A stretch of DNA of 64,000 bases, from the NCBI GenBank assembly GCA_015066515.1, contig SVOH01000005.1:49334-113333 (forward strand), read 5' to 3'. A program made the position numbers and the translations under genes. The notes beneath the pieces were generated by a model. The model saw nothing but the letters and a program-made list of their open reading frames with translations. It was not told where the DNA came from and searched no databases. Numbering within the stretch: the first letter of the stretch is position 1; each line of letters starts with the position of its first letter. The stretch is from Oscillospiraceae bacterium (GTDB lineage Bacteria > Bacillota > Clostridia > Oscillospirales > Acutalibacteraceae). Positions 52,686 through 61,209 of this stretch are shown here, piece after piece.

Positions 52686-53375
52686 TTCAAGTGTAAAGCA
52701 TTTCAAGATTGTATTAGTTTTATCTGTCTGCAAAGAAGTGACGGTGACATTGGCAAGATAACTATTCTTGATAAAAGCAAAAGCAATTCCATAAAAATCA
52801 TAGCCTTGTATTTTAGCTTCAATTCTTAACGCATCAAATTTTTTGCCATCTACGGTAATATTTTCATAATTTACCGCTACATCAGTATAACCCATATTTT
52901 GATAGGTTGATATAATAGCATCCGTCTGAGCCACTAACGCTGTTTTGAGATCAAGAGTTACCGCTTGGACAGGATTAAGTCGTTCAAGATTTACGTTAAC
53001 ATTACTATTATCTACATTATTTTGGGCATACATATCATAAATAATTGTTGCCTTTTCGAGTTGAGAAGAAACGTCTTCGTCTATATATTCCTTAGTTATA
53101 TTATTTAATTCTAAAATTTGCTCATCACTGTAAAAGTTCCATTCTGAAGGCAGTGTACAACTCAATCCCAAGAATTCATTGGTATAGACATTGTTGGAGG
53201 TTTTGCCCAACGAAAATTCAGGTTGACTATCTTCTGACTCTTGGCTTAGAGTTGAGTTTTCAGTTTCAGATGTTATTTCACCACGAATATCATCGACATT
53301 ATCGTAGCGGCCCAAGCAGCCACAAACGCTGAAAAGCATAACAATCGCCATAACTAAGCATAATAATTTTTTCAT
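52683..53375 (-). CDS. Putative lipoprotein of unknown function (230 residues)
   Basis: The start at MKKLLCLVMAIVMLFSVCGC (ATG behind AAAGGAG) gives a lipoprotein signal, with Cys20 likely lipidated, followed by a Ser/Glu-rich linker and a single globular domain of about 170 residues (NEFLGLSCTLPSEWNFYSDEQILELNN). The domain looks like those of unnamed Clostridial lipoproteins that begin with a FLGLSCTLPxxW motif. The function is not known. It is a single gene. Confidence 0.7.
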   Translation of the reverse strand: MKKLLCLVMAIVMLFSVCGCLGRYDNVDDIRGEITSETENSTLSQESEDSQPEFSLGKTSNNVYTNEFLGLSCTLPSEWNFYSDEQILELNNITKEYIDEDVSSQLEKATIIYDMYAQNNVDNSNVNVNLERLNPVQAVTLDLKTALVAQTDAIISTYQNMGYTDVAVNYENITVDGKKFDALRIEAKIQGYDFYGIAFAFIKNSYLANVTVTSLQTDKTNTILKCFTLE

Positions 53376-53435
53376 AGTATCACACTCCTTTAAAGAAGTG
53401 TAACACAATTTTTAAAAAACGTCAACACTTTGTAT

Positions 53436-54074
53436 CTAACTGCAAAAAACATGCCTTCCTATAGTAGTAATAACGGGGCGTGAAAAAATCCATTTGCTTG
53501 TGGCTACCGTAGGATTATAGTAATATATTGCGCCGCCCGATGGGTCGAGTCCGTTTAGAGCGTCGCGTGCGGCCTTGTACGCGCTATCGGCAATTGGCTC
53601 ATAAAACTGACCGTCATAAAGACAAGAAAATGCTCCGTTTTGATACACAACGCCTGACAGTGTATCAGGAAACGACGGGTGCTCAACACGGTTAAGTACT
53701 ACTGCCCCTACTGCCACCTGCCCTAAGTAGCTTTCTCCCCTTGCCTCAGCCGAAATTATACGGGCAAGCAACTCGTAATCGGCCGAATTATACACATCCT
53801 TAGACGAAATTCCAAGCGCGGCAAGTGTTTTTGCACCCACAACACCGTCGGCTGTAAGATTATTATTTTTTTGAAATTTTATTACTGCATTTCTTGTGGC
53901 AGAGCCAAAAATACCATCCACCTTACCGTCGTAATAACCCCATTTTTTAAGTCGGCTTTGTATTTCACTAACCTCATCGCCCACCGAACCTATCTTTGAT
54001 AACGAATTAACACTAACACACATAATACAAAAAAGAACAAGCATTATAATAAATAGTTTGAGCATTTTATTCAT
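53436..54074 (-). CDS. SleB-like spore cortex-lytic / cell-wall hydrolase
   Basis: The start at MNKMLKLFIIMLVLF behind GGAGGG gives 212 residues: a signal peptide or anchor, a PG_binding_1 domain (IQSRLKKWGYYDGKVDGIFGSATRNAVIKFQ), then a Hydrolase_2 (SleB/CwlJ) domain with ELLARIISAEARGESYLGQVAVGAVVLNRV, whose Glu is the catalytic residue in the family, and GAIYYYNPTVATSKWIF. It cleaves cortex peptidoglycan in germination or, in some paralogues, acts in vegetative cells. It is divergent from spoIIE. Confidence 0.92.
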   Translation of the reverse strand: MNKMLKLFIIMLVLFCIMCVSVNSLSKIGSVGDEVSEIQSRLKKWGYYDGKVDGIFGSATRNAVIKFQKNNNLTADGVVGAKTLAALGISSKDVYNSADYELLARIISAEARGESYLGQVAVGAVVLNRVEHPSFPDTLSGVVYQNGAFSCLYDGQFYEPIADSAYKAARDALNGLDPSGGAIYYYNPTVATSKWIFSRPVITTIGRHVFCS

Positions 54075-54105
54075 ATTATCCCTCCATAAAAAGTGTTCCC
54101 ATTTT

Positions 54106-54114
54106 TTTGTCAAA
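54106..54114 (+). promoter_or_regulatory. Candidate Spo0A box 1 upstream of spoIIE
   Basis: TTTGTCAAA, a match to the Spo0A box consensus TTTGTCRAA, 58 bases upstream of the second box. Confidence 0.55.
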
Positions 54115-54170
54115 TAATAATCATCTATTCAGCTTTTCAAGACAAAAAAACAACTTTTTTACCGTCTTGC

Positions 54171-54204
54171 TTTGACAAAAAACACTCCACTTTACGAGTA
54201 TAAT
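54171..54204 (+). promoter_or_regulatory. spoIIE promoter: long-spacer SigA promoter overlapping a Spo0A box
   Basis: TTGACA (54172-54177) and TATAAT (54199-54204) are separated by 21 bases, the unusual spacing of Spo0A-activated spoIIE/spoIIG promoters in Bacillus. TTTGACAAA (54171-54179) is an inverted match to the Spo0A box over the -35. Confidence 0.7.
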
Positions 54205-54256
54205 AAATGTGAGAATTTATCATCTACGGAAGTTTAAAGGGAGTGTATTTTTAAAA

Positions 54257-56566
54257 ATGAAGGATTTAGTCACCAAGGCGCATAACATACAGCTAAAATC
54301 GTCCGAGGCTACGATTTCAGCCTTATTATTACATATTTGCGTTGCTGTTTTGGCCTTTGTTGCCTCACGCGGAGTAATTCTTGAAAGCTATATGCCTTTT
54401 GGATTGGTTATTGTGGGCGGCTGTACCTCAACCTTTTTGCCAAGTAGTGCTATAGGTGCTTTTATAGGTTATTTCTTTCCTGCGGTGAGCACAGGTGGGT
54501 TTAAATATATTGCCGCTTTGCTTGCAATAATTGCGGTGCGATTGCTTTTGTCGGGTTATGGACACCTTAGTGAAAACCCTTTCTTTTTGGGTGGTGTAGC
54601 ACTGCTTTCGAATGTAGCGACAGGTGCTGTTACATATAGCGGTGTACCGCTAGATCTATTAAAGCTCGCAGCTGAATGTATTATTATTTTTGGTGCGGTA
54701 TTTGTAACGCACAACACATTTGAATCACTATCTTCAAGCCAATCAGGTCTTACACTGGACGAAACGGCTTGCCTGGTATGTACTGCGGTAATAATACTTA
54801 TAGGGCTTATTCGCTTTTCTATTTTCGAGATTTCCTTAGGCCGCACTGTCGGTGTGTTTTTACTGCTCGCTTCAGCACGATACGGTGGTACTGCGGTAAG
54901 TAGTGCTTGTGGTATTGCACTATCATTTGCCTGTGCGGTAACAGCATCTTACGAAAGCGGATTTGGAATTTATGCTTTGATGGGTCTTGCCGCAGGTGTT
55001 TTTGCAAATTTGGGTAAATATGCGATAGCCATTACCTCAATTGCTACCGCATTGATTGGCGTTTCACTTATGCAATTCAAAGAAGATTCCGGATTATTTT
55101 TAACCGAAATATTTTTGTCTGCAATAGCTTTTTTACTTATACCTCGTTCATTAGGAATAAATTTAAGTAAATTTTTTTACCGCCATCCGACAGTCAATTC
55201 ACAAAACGGTGCCGAAAACGCACTGAGTCTTCGTTTGAATTTGGCGTCAAGTGCACTCGTTGATGTTGCCGATACAGTAAGTCAGGTATCAAGTGAGCTG
55301 TCAAAAATAAATGCACCCGATTTCAAATCGGTAATAAGCCTTATAGAACAAGATGCCTGCTGTGGCTGCAAGCTAAGACTTCACTGTTGGGAAAACAAAT
55401 CAGCCGCCACAATGGATGCGGTAATGCAGATGATAAACAGTGTAAAGGGCGGTGATTCCTCGCCTGACTTAAATGTTCTTGACGAATTTCAAGGTAGATG
55501 CATTCGTATAAACAAAATGCAAGAAACCGTTAAATACCGTTATTCTCAATACGCATCTATGCTGTCGGCTGAGGACCGCATTGACGAAGTAAGGCAGGTT
55601 GTATCCGAGCAATTTGAAGGTGTGTCAGATATGCTTAACGAATTATCGCAAAGCCTTACCACCGACGAGCATTTTAATACGCACGCAGCAGAATCGGCCG
55701 CATCAGCGCTTAAGAACATTGGTATTCACACCTATGATTGTGCGGCCAAAATAGACAAATTTGGTAGAATGTCGCTTGAAATGAAAATAAAATATGATAA
55801 CAGCACGGTGTTTAACCGACTTCAGATTATGAAAATACTGTCGCTTGCTTGCGAACGTGATTTTGGTATACCAAACATAACAAAGACAGGCTCTCACGCT
55901 GTAATAACCGTAAACGAGCGCACCAATTATAAAATTGATATCGGTATAGAACAGCACTGTGCTGTCGCGGGTTCTATTTGCGGTGACGCATATAAATATT
56001 TTAATGACGGAAAAGGTAATTTTGTAATGATATTGAGTGACGGTATGGGCACCGGCGGAAGAGCCGCCGTTGACAGCGCAATGGCGTCGGGACTTATGGC
56101 GCGACTGCTTAAAGCGGGCTTTGGATATGATTGCTCACTAAAAATCCTTAATTCATCTATGCTTTTTAAATCAAGCGACGAGTCGCTGGCAACCATGGAT
56201 ATTGCTTGCATAGACCTGTTTACAGGTAACACCGAGCTTTATAAGGCAGGTGCCGCACCAACAATTGTAAAGCGCAACGGCCACTCGGGTAGAGCCGAAA
56301 GTCACAGCCTACCCGTTGGAATTTTAAAAGACGTATCTTTTGATCGTGCCGGCATACGCTTGCGACAAGGAGATATTTTACTGTTAGTTTCTGACGGTGT
56401 CACCTTTGAGGGCACCGAATGGATTAGACGCGAGCTTGAAGCTTGGAATGACGGTAGCGCACAAGACCTTGCAGAGCACATATGTAACAGTGCGCGCCGC
56501 CGCTATGCAACCAGCAGACCCGACGATATAACCGTTATGGCTGCTATTTTACAAAAGAGCGAGTAA
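54257..56566 (+). CDS. spoIIE: Stage II sporulation protein E (PP2C phosphatase)
   Basis: Membrane phosphatase that dephosphorylates SpoIIAA and triggers SigF in the forespore. The start at MKDLVTKAH gives 769 residues. About ten membrane segments occur to about 315, a regulatory region follows (CCGCKLRLHCW), then the PP2C-type domain from about 560 (VMILSDGMGTGGRA, LLLVSDGV, RPDDITVMAAIL). A GGGAG site is 13 bases from the ATG, so an alternative start is possible. Its promoter has Spo0A features. Confidence 0.94.
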   Translation: MKDLVTKAHNIQLKSSEATISALLLHICVAVLAFVASRGVILESYMPFGLVIVGGCTSTFLPSSAIGAFIGYFFPAVSTGGFKYIAALLAIIAVRLLLSGYGHLSENPFFLGGVALLSNVATGAVTYSGVPLDLLKLAAECIIIFGAVFVTHNTFESLSSSQSGLTLDETACLVCTAVIILIGLIRFSIFEISLGRTVGVFLLLASARYGGTAVSSACGIALSFACAVTASYESGFGIYALMGLAAGVFANLGKYAIAITSIATALIGVSLMQFKEDSGLFLTEIFLSAIAFLLIPRSLGINLSKFFYRHPTVNSQNGAENALSLRLNLASSALVDVADTVSQVSSELSKINAPDFKSVISLIEQDACCGCKLRLHCWENKSAATMDAVMQMINSVKGGDSSPDLNVLDEFQGRCIRINKMQETVKYRYSQYASMLSAEDRIDEVRQVVSEQFEGVSDMLNELSQSLTTDEHFNTHAAESAASALKNIGIHTYDCAAKIDKFGRMSLEMKIKYDNSTVFNRLQIMKILSLACERDFGIPNITKTGSHAVITVNERTNYKIDIGIEQHCAVAGSICGDAYKYFNDGKGNFVMILSDGMGTGGRAAVDSAMASGLMARLLKAGFGYDCSLKILNSSMLFKSSDESLATMDIACIDLFTGNTELYKAGAAPTIVKRNGHSGRAESHSLPVGILKDVSFDRAGIRLRQGDILLLVSDGVTFEGTEWIRRELEAWNDGSAQDLAEHICNSARRRYATSRPDDITVMAAILQKSE

Positions 56567-56586
56567 AGTTATCGTTTATATAAAAC

Positions 56587-56622
56587 AAAAACAACGGTCG
56601 AGTTAATCGCCTGTTGTTTTTT
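56587..56622. terminator. Terminator of spoIIE
   Basis: Imperfect stem AAAACAACGG-CGA / TCG-CCTGTTGTTTT followed by TTATAAAT, between the convergent spoIIE and PrsW genes. Confidence 0.7.
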
Positions 56623-56632
56623 ATAAATGTTA

Positions 56633-57493
56633 TTAATACTTTTCTTTTATTTTTTCTGCCAGATGAGGATGCTTTTTAAGCACCAACAAGTTTGAATATG
56701 TAACATCTAACATATCATCCTTCGACATCTTTCTTATACGGCCAAAACAATGGACGTAAAGGAACAGTAAAAATGCATATAGACCTATTGTTGCAAGTAC
56801 GGTACCATCGGTACAGCAGTAGTCATACAAACCGTGTGCCAATATTGGAACAAGCAAGCTCAAAACAAGATGCCGTCTGCCCGAAAATTCCTTTGCATCG
56901 GGGCTTAGTAAACCGTCACGCTTAAGAGCGCGCTCTTTACGCTTTGCCTTTTCGTACATATGCCACATACTGTAATAGTAACCCATTAGCACAGCAAAGA
57001 ACATATGACCCGGCACCGACATAACAGCACGCACAAAGGCGTTCATCCATCCGTTTTTCACAACGTATAGCACGTTTTCTAAAGCGGCAAAGCCGAGTGA
57101 CACAAACACAGCATATATAAGTCCGTCAAAAAGACTGTTGAAATTTTTGTTTTTTCGAGTCATAAGAATCAAAACCAAAAATTTTAGTCCTTCTTCTACC
57201 AACGCTACACCAACAAAATACTTGCTGGCATTATACATTTTAAATGCTACTCCCGTAAGATATTTTACGCCGTCTTGTTCCACTGCATACGGTGTAAAAG
57301 CCTTTTTTATAAGGTCAAAAGCTACTCCCTCGATTTCTGCCGCTGGAAAACAAATTACACAACCTAAAAACGCAAGACTTATCAAAAGGCCAATAGGTTC
57401 TTTTTCTACACGGTCTTTCTTAAAGACATATATGCATAACGCTATCGCAGGAAAAAGCGCAGCACAAACCAAAAGAATATCATTAATCCCCAT
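56633..57493 (-). CDS. PrsW-family glutamic-type intramembrane protease
   Basis: The 286-residue membrane protein has seven to eight hydrophobic segments. EEGLKF in the third or fourth segment (VALVEEGLKFLVLILMTR) is the family EExxK motif, with a conserved FxxLENVLYVV segment and HAPGHMFF-like VPGHMFFAVLMGYYYS after it. PrsW of B. subtilis cleaves the anti-sigma factor RsiW. The start is ATG behind AAGGGTGAG. It follows the small double-CxxC gene by 39 bases and the CARF-type nuclease, so it may be in their operon. Confidence 0.88.
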   Translation of the reverse strand: MGINDILLVCAALFPAIALCIYVFKKDRVEKEPIGLLISLAFLGCVICFPAAEIEGVAFDLIKKAFTPYAVEQDGVKYLTGVAFKMYNASKYFVGVALVEEGLKFLVLILMTRKNKNFNSLFDGLIYAVFVSLGFAALENVLYVVKNGWMNAFVRAVMSVPGHMFFAVLMGYYYSMWHMYEKAKRKERALKRDGLLSPDAKEFSGRRHLVLSLLVPILAHGLYDYCCTDGTVLATIGLYAFLLFLYVHCFGRIRKMSKDDMLDVTYSNLLVLKKHPHLAEKIKEKY

Positions 57494-57532
57494 CAAACAC
57501 TCACCCTTAATTTTGTAACTATACCGCAACCG

Positions 57533-57784
57533 TTAAAACAAATCGCGTTTATATTCGTCTACCGATTTGCCCGTCGCTATTGCAAGAGCGTGTTGCTTTT
57601 CGGCGCATTCCTTACAAATGATTTGTTCCTTACTGGATAATAAATTTTCAACTATGTTTGGTTCGTATCCTGCACCAACAAAAAATTTCTCACAATCATC
57701 ACAAGTATGTGTGATTTTAGGTACAAATACTATTCCTGCAACAATAATTGCCGCAACCAAAACAAACGAGATTAGTTTTTTCAT
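57533..57784 (-). CDS. Small membrane-anchored protein with two CxxC motifs
   Basis: The 83-residue protein has one membrane segment (KLISFVLVAAIIVAGIVFVP) and a likely zinc-ribbon-like pair, Cys28-x2-Cys31 and Cys57-x2-Cys60. The stop of the CARF-type nuclease lies 14 bases upstream, with an AAGGAG site between them, so the two are probably in one operon. I do not recognise a named family. Topology (soluble part outside or inside) is not clear. Confidence 0.75.
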   Translation of the reverse strand: MKKLISFVLVAAIIVAGIVFVPKITHTCDDCEKFFVGAGYEPNIVENLLSSKEQIICKECAEKQHALAIATGKSVDEYKRDLF

Positions 57785-57798
57785 AATAAATTTCTCCT

Positions 57799-59040
57799 TT
57801 AACTATTTATCAAATGCTTGACCATCTTGGCAAAGCGTTCATCACTTAATTGATGCACACTGTCAATAAGATTAATTTTCATATCCCGTGCGCGTTGCTT
57901 AAAATATTTTCTGCTTTGAGTTTTTTTACCCAAATATGTAGCTATCAAAACCTTTTTAACATACGGACCGCCAAATCGGTTAGCAACCGTTTCAAGCTTA
58001 TACAACTCATCGTCACCAACGTTTCCGTTTTTGCACGAAATAAAAATCGGTGTTAAGCCCTTCATTAATATAACATCTATTTCATTTTCTGTATCCTTTT
58101 CTTCGTCATCTATTCGGTGGAAGTTACCATCCCAGTCGATATAAACACCGTTCATAGAATCGGTATAAAAAGCAGTTCCTTCCTTGTCCGTTATGCTGTT
58201 TGCGGCAATCAAAACCTTTAATTCCAATACAGTTCCCGCTTTTGTAAGACATTTTTTAACCTGTTCATTCTTATACGAAAATGTAATGTCTCCCCCATCG
58301 CATTTATAAGCATAAATTAAATTTTTCTTTTGAAGTTCTAAAAGCAACCCATCAATCGGTATGTATTTACTGCCAACATTTTTCATATGCGCTTGAACAG
58401 CTGTAAGATTAACCGTTACATCAGTATGACTATTTGAGGTGTTGCAAGCATCTATGGCATCTAACACATTTAATCTACCATTCCAAAAGCCCGGATCACG
58501 ACGACATATTCCCCACATTTTTTCAATATCGCAAATAAAATCTTCTGTCAGATTCCATTCAAAAGTTCTGTCATCTTCACCGTACCTTATAGCGCCGCCA
58601 TGAAGGTTAATGTTTTCTTCTATTGATATACTTGGTGCACCGTTATATAAAACATTTCCATCATTATCACAGTCGGTTATAACACCATTTTTAATATTAA
58701 AACGTTGCATTTGTATATTTTTTTCAGAATACTTTTGAAAAACAATGCCCATCGCGACAAGAGCAAGATCATCGCCGCCGGTTAAATCAAATACACACTG
58801 TTGCTCGGTTTCAACTATATCTGAGAGCACCTGAACAATATCATTAAGGTTGTTCCTTTTGATGCTTTGGTAGGCAATTTCTATATTTAGCCCGCGCTTT
58901 TTCAAAAAAGAGCGATAAATGGGATCGTACTTTTTCATAACCTTTCCGTCACCAATAAAAACAATTTTATCCGGTGCGATTGTTATTGAGCTGACAATAT
59001 TTTCAACCGAAGTGCGATCATAAAATTCCACTACCGTCAA
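57799..59040 (-). CDS. Orphan CARF-domain nuclease of the DUF1887 (Card1/Can2) family
   Basis: Starting at TTG (AGGGG 9 bases upstream; the ATG three codons earlier has zero spacing) gives 413 residues beginning TVVEFYDRTSVENIV. Residues 1-135 form a CARF-like Rossmann domain with FDLTGGDDLALVAMG (residues 84-98), the conserved cyclic-oligoadenylate segment. A helical linker follows, then a PD-(D/E)xK nuclease: Glu273, Asp322 (NEID) and Lys337 in ISCKNG, where the usual acidic residue before xK is Ser335. No CRISPR array, cas10 or csm/cmr gene is in the window. It is followed by a small CxxC protein and PrsW. Confidence 0.87.
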   Translation of the reverse strand: MTVVEFYDRTSVENIVSSITIAPDKIVFIGDGKVMKKYDPIYRSFLKKRGLNIEIAYQSIKRNNLNDIVQVLSDIVETEQQCVFDLTGGDDLALVAMGIVFQKYSEKNIQMQRFNIKNGVITDCDNDGNVLYNGAPSISIEENINLHGGAIRYGEDDRTFEWNLTEDFICDIEKMWGICRRDPGFWNGRLNVLDAIDACNTSNSHTDVTVNLTAVQAHMKNVGSKYIPIDGLLLELQKKNLIYAYKCDGGDITFSYKNEQVKKCLTKAGTVLELKVLIAANSITDKEGTAFYTDSMNGVYIDWDGNFHRIDDEEKDTENEIDVILMKGLTPIFISCKNGNVGDDELYKLETVANRFGGPYVKKVLIATYLGKKTQSRKYFKQRARDMKINLIDSVHQLSDERFAKMVKHLINS

Positions 59041-59060
59041 AGTAAACATCCCCTAAACAC

Positions 59061-59076
59061 TATCACCTTTGTGATA
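59061..59076 (-). promoter_or_regulatory. Palindrome in the 5' leader of the CARF nuclease gene
   Basis: TATCAC-CTTT-GTGATA, 6-base perfect arms, between the -10 element and the ribosome site. It could be an operator or an RNA hairpin. Confidence 0.55.
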
Positions 59077-59090
59077 ATTTTTATAAAAAT

Positions 59091-59119
59091 ATTATACTCT
59101 TATTTGGGGTGCTTGTCAA
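59091..59119 (-). promoter_or_regulatory. Consensus promoter of the CARF nuclease operon
   Basis: On the minus strand: TTGACA (59114-59119), 17 bases, TATAAT (59091-59096). One of the best SigA matches in the window. Confidence 0.85.
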
Positions 59120-59135
59120 TCACGCAAGGTCATAT

Positions 59136-59172
59136 AAAAAAACGGTCCCACAAACAATTTTTTGTGGGACCG
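59136..59172 (-). terminator. Terminator of the heparinase gene
   Basis: CGGTCCCACAAA / TTTGTGGGACCG, a 12-base stem, followed on the minus strand by a run of Ts. Confidence 0.9.
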
Positions 59173-59179
59173 AAAATTT

Positions 59180-61198
59180 TTAGATTTCGTTATCTAATAT
59201 TTCCATCTGTACTTTGAACTTGTGCGTTTGGGATTTATCGGTAGGAGAAATGATTATCTTACCCCAGCCGCACTCGCGATTTTCGGTTTTATCGCTTGGA
59301 ACAGGGATACCAACCGTTGTAAAACGATTATCACCGCCACCAATGGCAGTAATACTCGCGTTTTGTGGCTCAAGCACTGTGCAACGCAGTTTACCACCTT
59401 TGTGAGTGATAGTTATTACGTTTTCTTCAATTTTTGGTTCTTCCATCATATGAATATGGAAACATTTAATAAATTCTTCACTTTTTGCGGTTACTTCATC
59501 TTCGACTGTGAACACACCATTTTTGCTTAGCTTTGGTTCAAATGTCATCTTGCGAACAACACTTTCGCAAGTGTGCGAGTAAGCGGTGGTCAAGTCACCA
59601 ACAATTTCAACCTTGTCTTCGGTTTCGGTATGCGAGAGCACCTTTGCCATTTGACAGTCACGCTGCCAAGCTGCCGCAAGGTCAGGCTCAAGATCATAAT
59701 TCGTGGTGGGTACCGGTCGGCGTGTACCGCCATCGTTGATGAGATACAGCTTATCGCCCCATACACCCATTTCTTTTTCAACATCGTCATGTTTTACTTT
59801 AGTATTATTAAGATTCAACTGTTTTTTGCACCACGTAGTAACGTAGCCTAAATTTTTAACGTTTTCATCACGTATTGTAAGACAATTGTGCGACGACGTA
59901 ACGGTATCGTAGTTGTAAAAATGCTCACATCCGTACCAATAATATGCGCCCGAGCTTGAAACAAGGATGCCGTTATGATATATCTGAAAATCACCAGTAT
60001 CGTAATGCTCGTGTCCTTGGCACCACAATTCACCTATCTTCATATAAACTGTGGTGTTTTTTTCTTCATCCTTATAAATTGTAGTGCCTGCGGGGTATTT
60101 AAAATGTCTTGCCTTTTCATAAGGTGCGGGTGTAAATTCCGGAGCGATAAGGTTAAACACCAAGTGTACCACGGGTGAATAAAGTCCCTCGCCGTAGGTG
60201 GTATCCTTGTATAAATCTATACCGTAATGCGTAGGCACCATAACCTCATCGCGATAATTTTCAATAAAATACTTTTTGTAGTTTGCATTTCCCGTAAGCG
60301 ATGCCGCAAAAAAGTTAACAATGGTAAAGGGGTGTTTTACAACGTGACCGCCGCCCTTGTCATCATTACAGTCGTTTCCTATTCTAAGACTTTGACCGTC
60401 GGCACGGGTTAAATAATAATATCCGTCAGCATTTTCAACACACTCGTCAAAAATTCTCTGTCCGCTCATTTGGTAAAACAACAACTGCGCCCAAAGTGCC
60501 GATACCTGACGGTAACTGCCGTATGACGGACCTTGATTGTTTAGCTGAGTTGAAAAACTAAATTTATAAAACGGAACTAAATCGTTAATAATTCTACCCA
60601 CCACAAAATCGTATATATCGGGACGCTCATCATAGGTTGCTATTGAAAACGACAGCATGTCGCGGAGATATTGAGCCTCGTGTGAATGCGAGTGGGTGTT
60701 GCGTTGCTTGGTTGGCGGATATCCCACTTCCATACTGGCTTCTAAAAACTGCTCGCACTTTTCAATAAAGAAAAATTTTTCTTCATTGGTTAAATATTTA
60801 TAAAGCCAGTCATAAACAAGCGACGTCACAAAAACCAAATGTCCTGCGTGACGACAAAGCATAAGGTTTGTGTTTTTGTCACAGCTAAAGCGTTCTACTA
60901 TCTTTTTGGTATTATCAATAATATCTCGCGCTTTTTTAGCATCTTCCTCAACCCAAGCTTCAAACGCCTTTGACTCTATCATAAAACAAACCATAAGGTT
61001 ATATTTTCCTGCGATTATGTCATCATAAAACTCACGAAAATCTTTTTTACAAATACGCTGCCAAAGCTCGTATGCGCGACGGTTCTCTATGTGAGAAAAA
61101 TTATTTACAATTCTTTGCTTGTCCGACTGTCTGAACATAACGCGCGGATGCTCGGCAGGTGGAGTTATATGTGGTTTTTTATAAGGTGAATTAAGCAT
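59180..61198 (-). CDS. Heparinase II/III family protein
   Basis: The 672-residue protein has an N-terminal alpha-toroid (HSHEAQYLRDMLSFSIATYDERP, RNTHSHS) and a C-terminal beta-sandwich (GHEHYDTGDFQIYHNG, SSGAYYWYGCEHFYNYDTVTSSHNCLTI), the layout of heparinase II/III and alginate/ulvan lyases. No signal peptide was seen, so it may be cytoplasmic. The substrate (uronic-acid polysaccharide or oligosaccharide) is not evident. It shares a unit with the 2-hydroxyacid dehydrogenase upstream. Confidence 0.86.
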   Translation of the reverse strand: MLNSPYKKPHITPPAEHPRVMFRQSDKQRIVNNFSHIENRRAYELWQRICKKDFREFYDDIIAGKYNLMVCFMIESKAFEAWVEEDAKKARDIIDNTKKIVERFSCDKNTNLMLCRHAGHLVFVTSLVYDWLYKYLTNEEKFFFIEKCEQFLEASMEVGYPPTKQRNTHSHSHEAQYLRDMLSFSIATYDERPDIYDFVVGRIINDLVPFYKFSFSTQLNNQGPSYGSYRQVSALWAQLLFYQMSGQRIFDECVENADGYYYLTRADGQSLRIGNDCNDDKGGGHVVKHPFTIVNFFAASLTGNANYKKYFIENYRDEVMVPTHYGIDLYKDTTYGEGLYSPVVHLVFNLIAPEFTPAPYEKARHFKYPAGTTIYKDEEKNTTVYMKIGELWCQGHEHYDTGDFQIYHNGILVSSSGAYYWYGCEHFYNYDTVTSSHNCLTIRDENVKNLGYVTTWCKKQLNLNNTKVKHDDVEKEMGVWGDKLYLINDGGTRRPVPTTNYDLEPDLAAAWQRDCQMAKVLSHTETEDKVEIVGDLTTAYSHTCESVVRKMTFEPKLSKNGVFTVEDEVTAKSEEFIKCFHIHMMEEPKIEENVITITHKGGKLRCTVLEPQNASITAIGGGDNRFTTVGIPVPSDKTENRECGWGKIIISPTDKSQTHKFKVQMEILDNEI

Positions 61199-61209
61199 AT
61201 TTTATCTCC

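Noticed and set aside
57000..59200. A CRISPR array or cas genes near the CARF nuclease
   Set aside because: No regularly spaced direct repeats and no cas-like reading frame on either strand.
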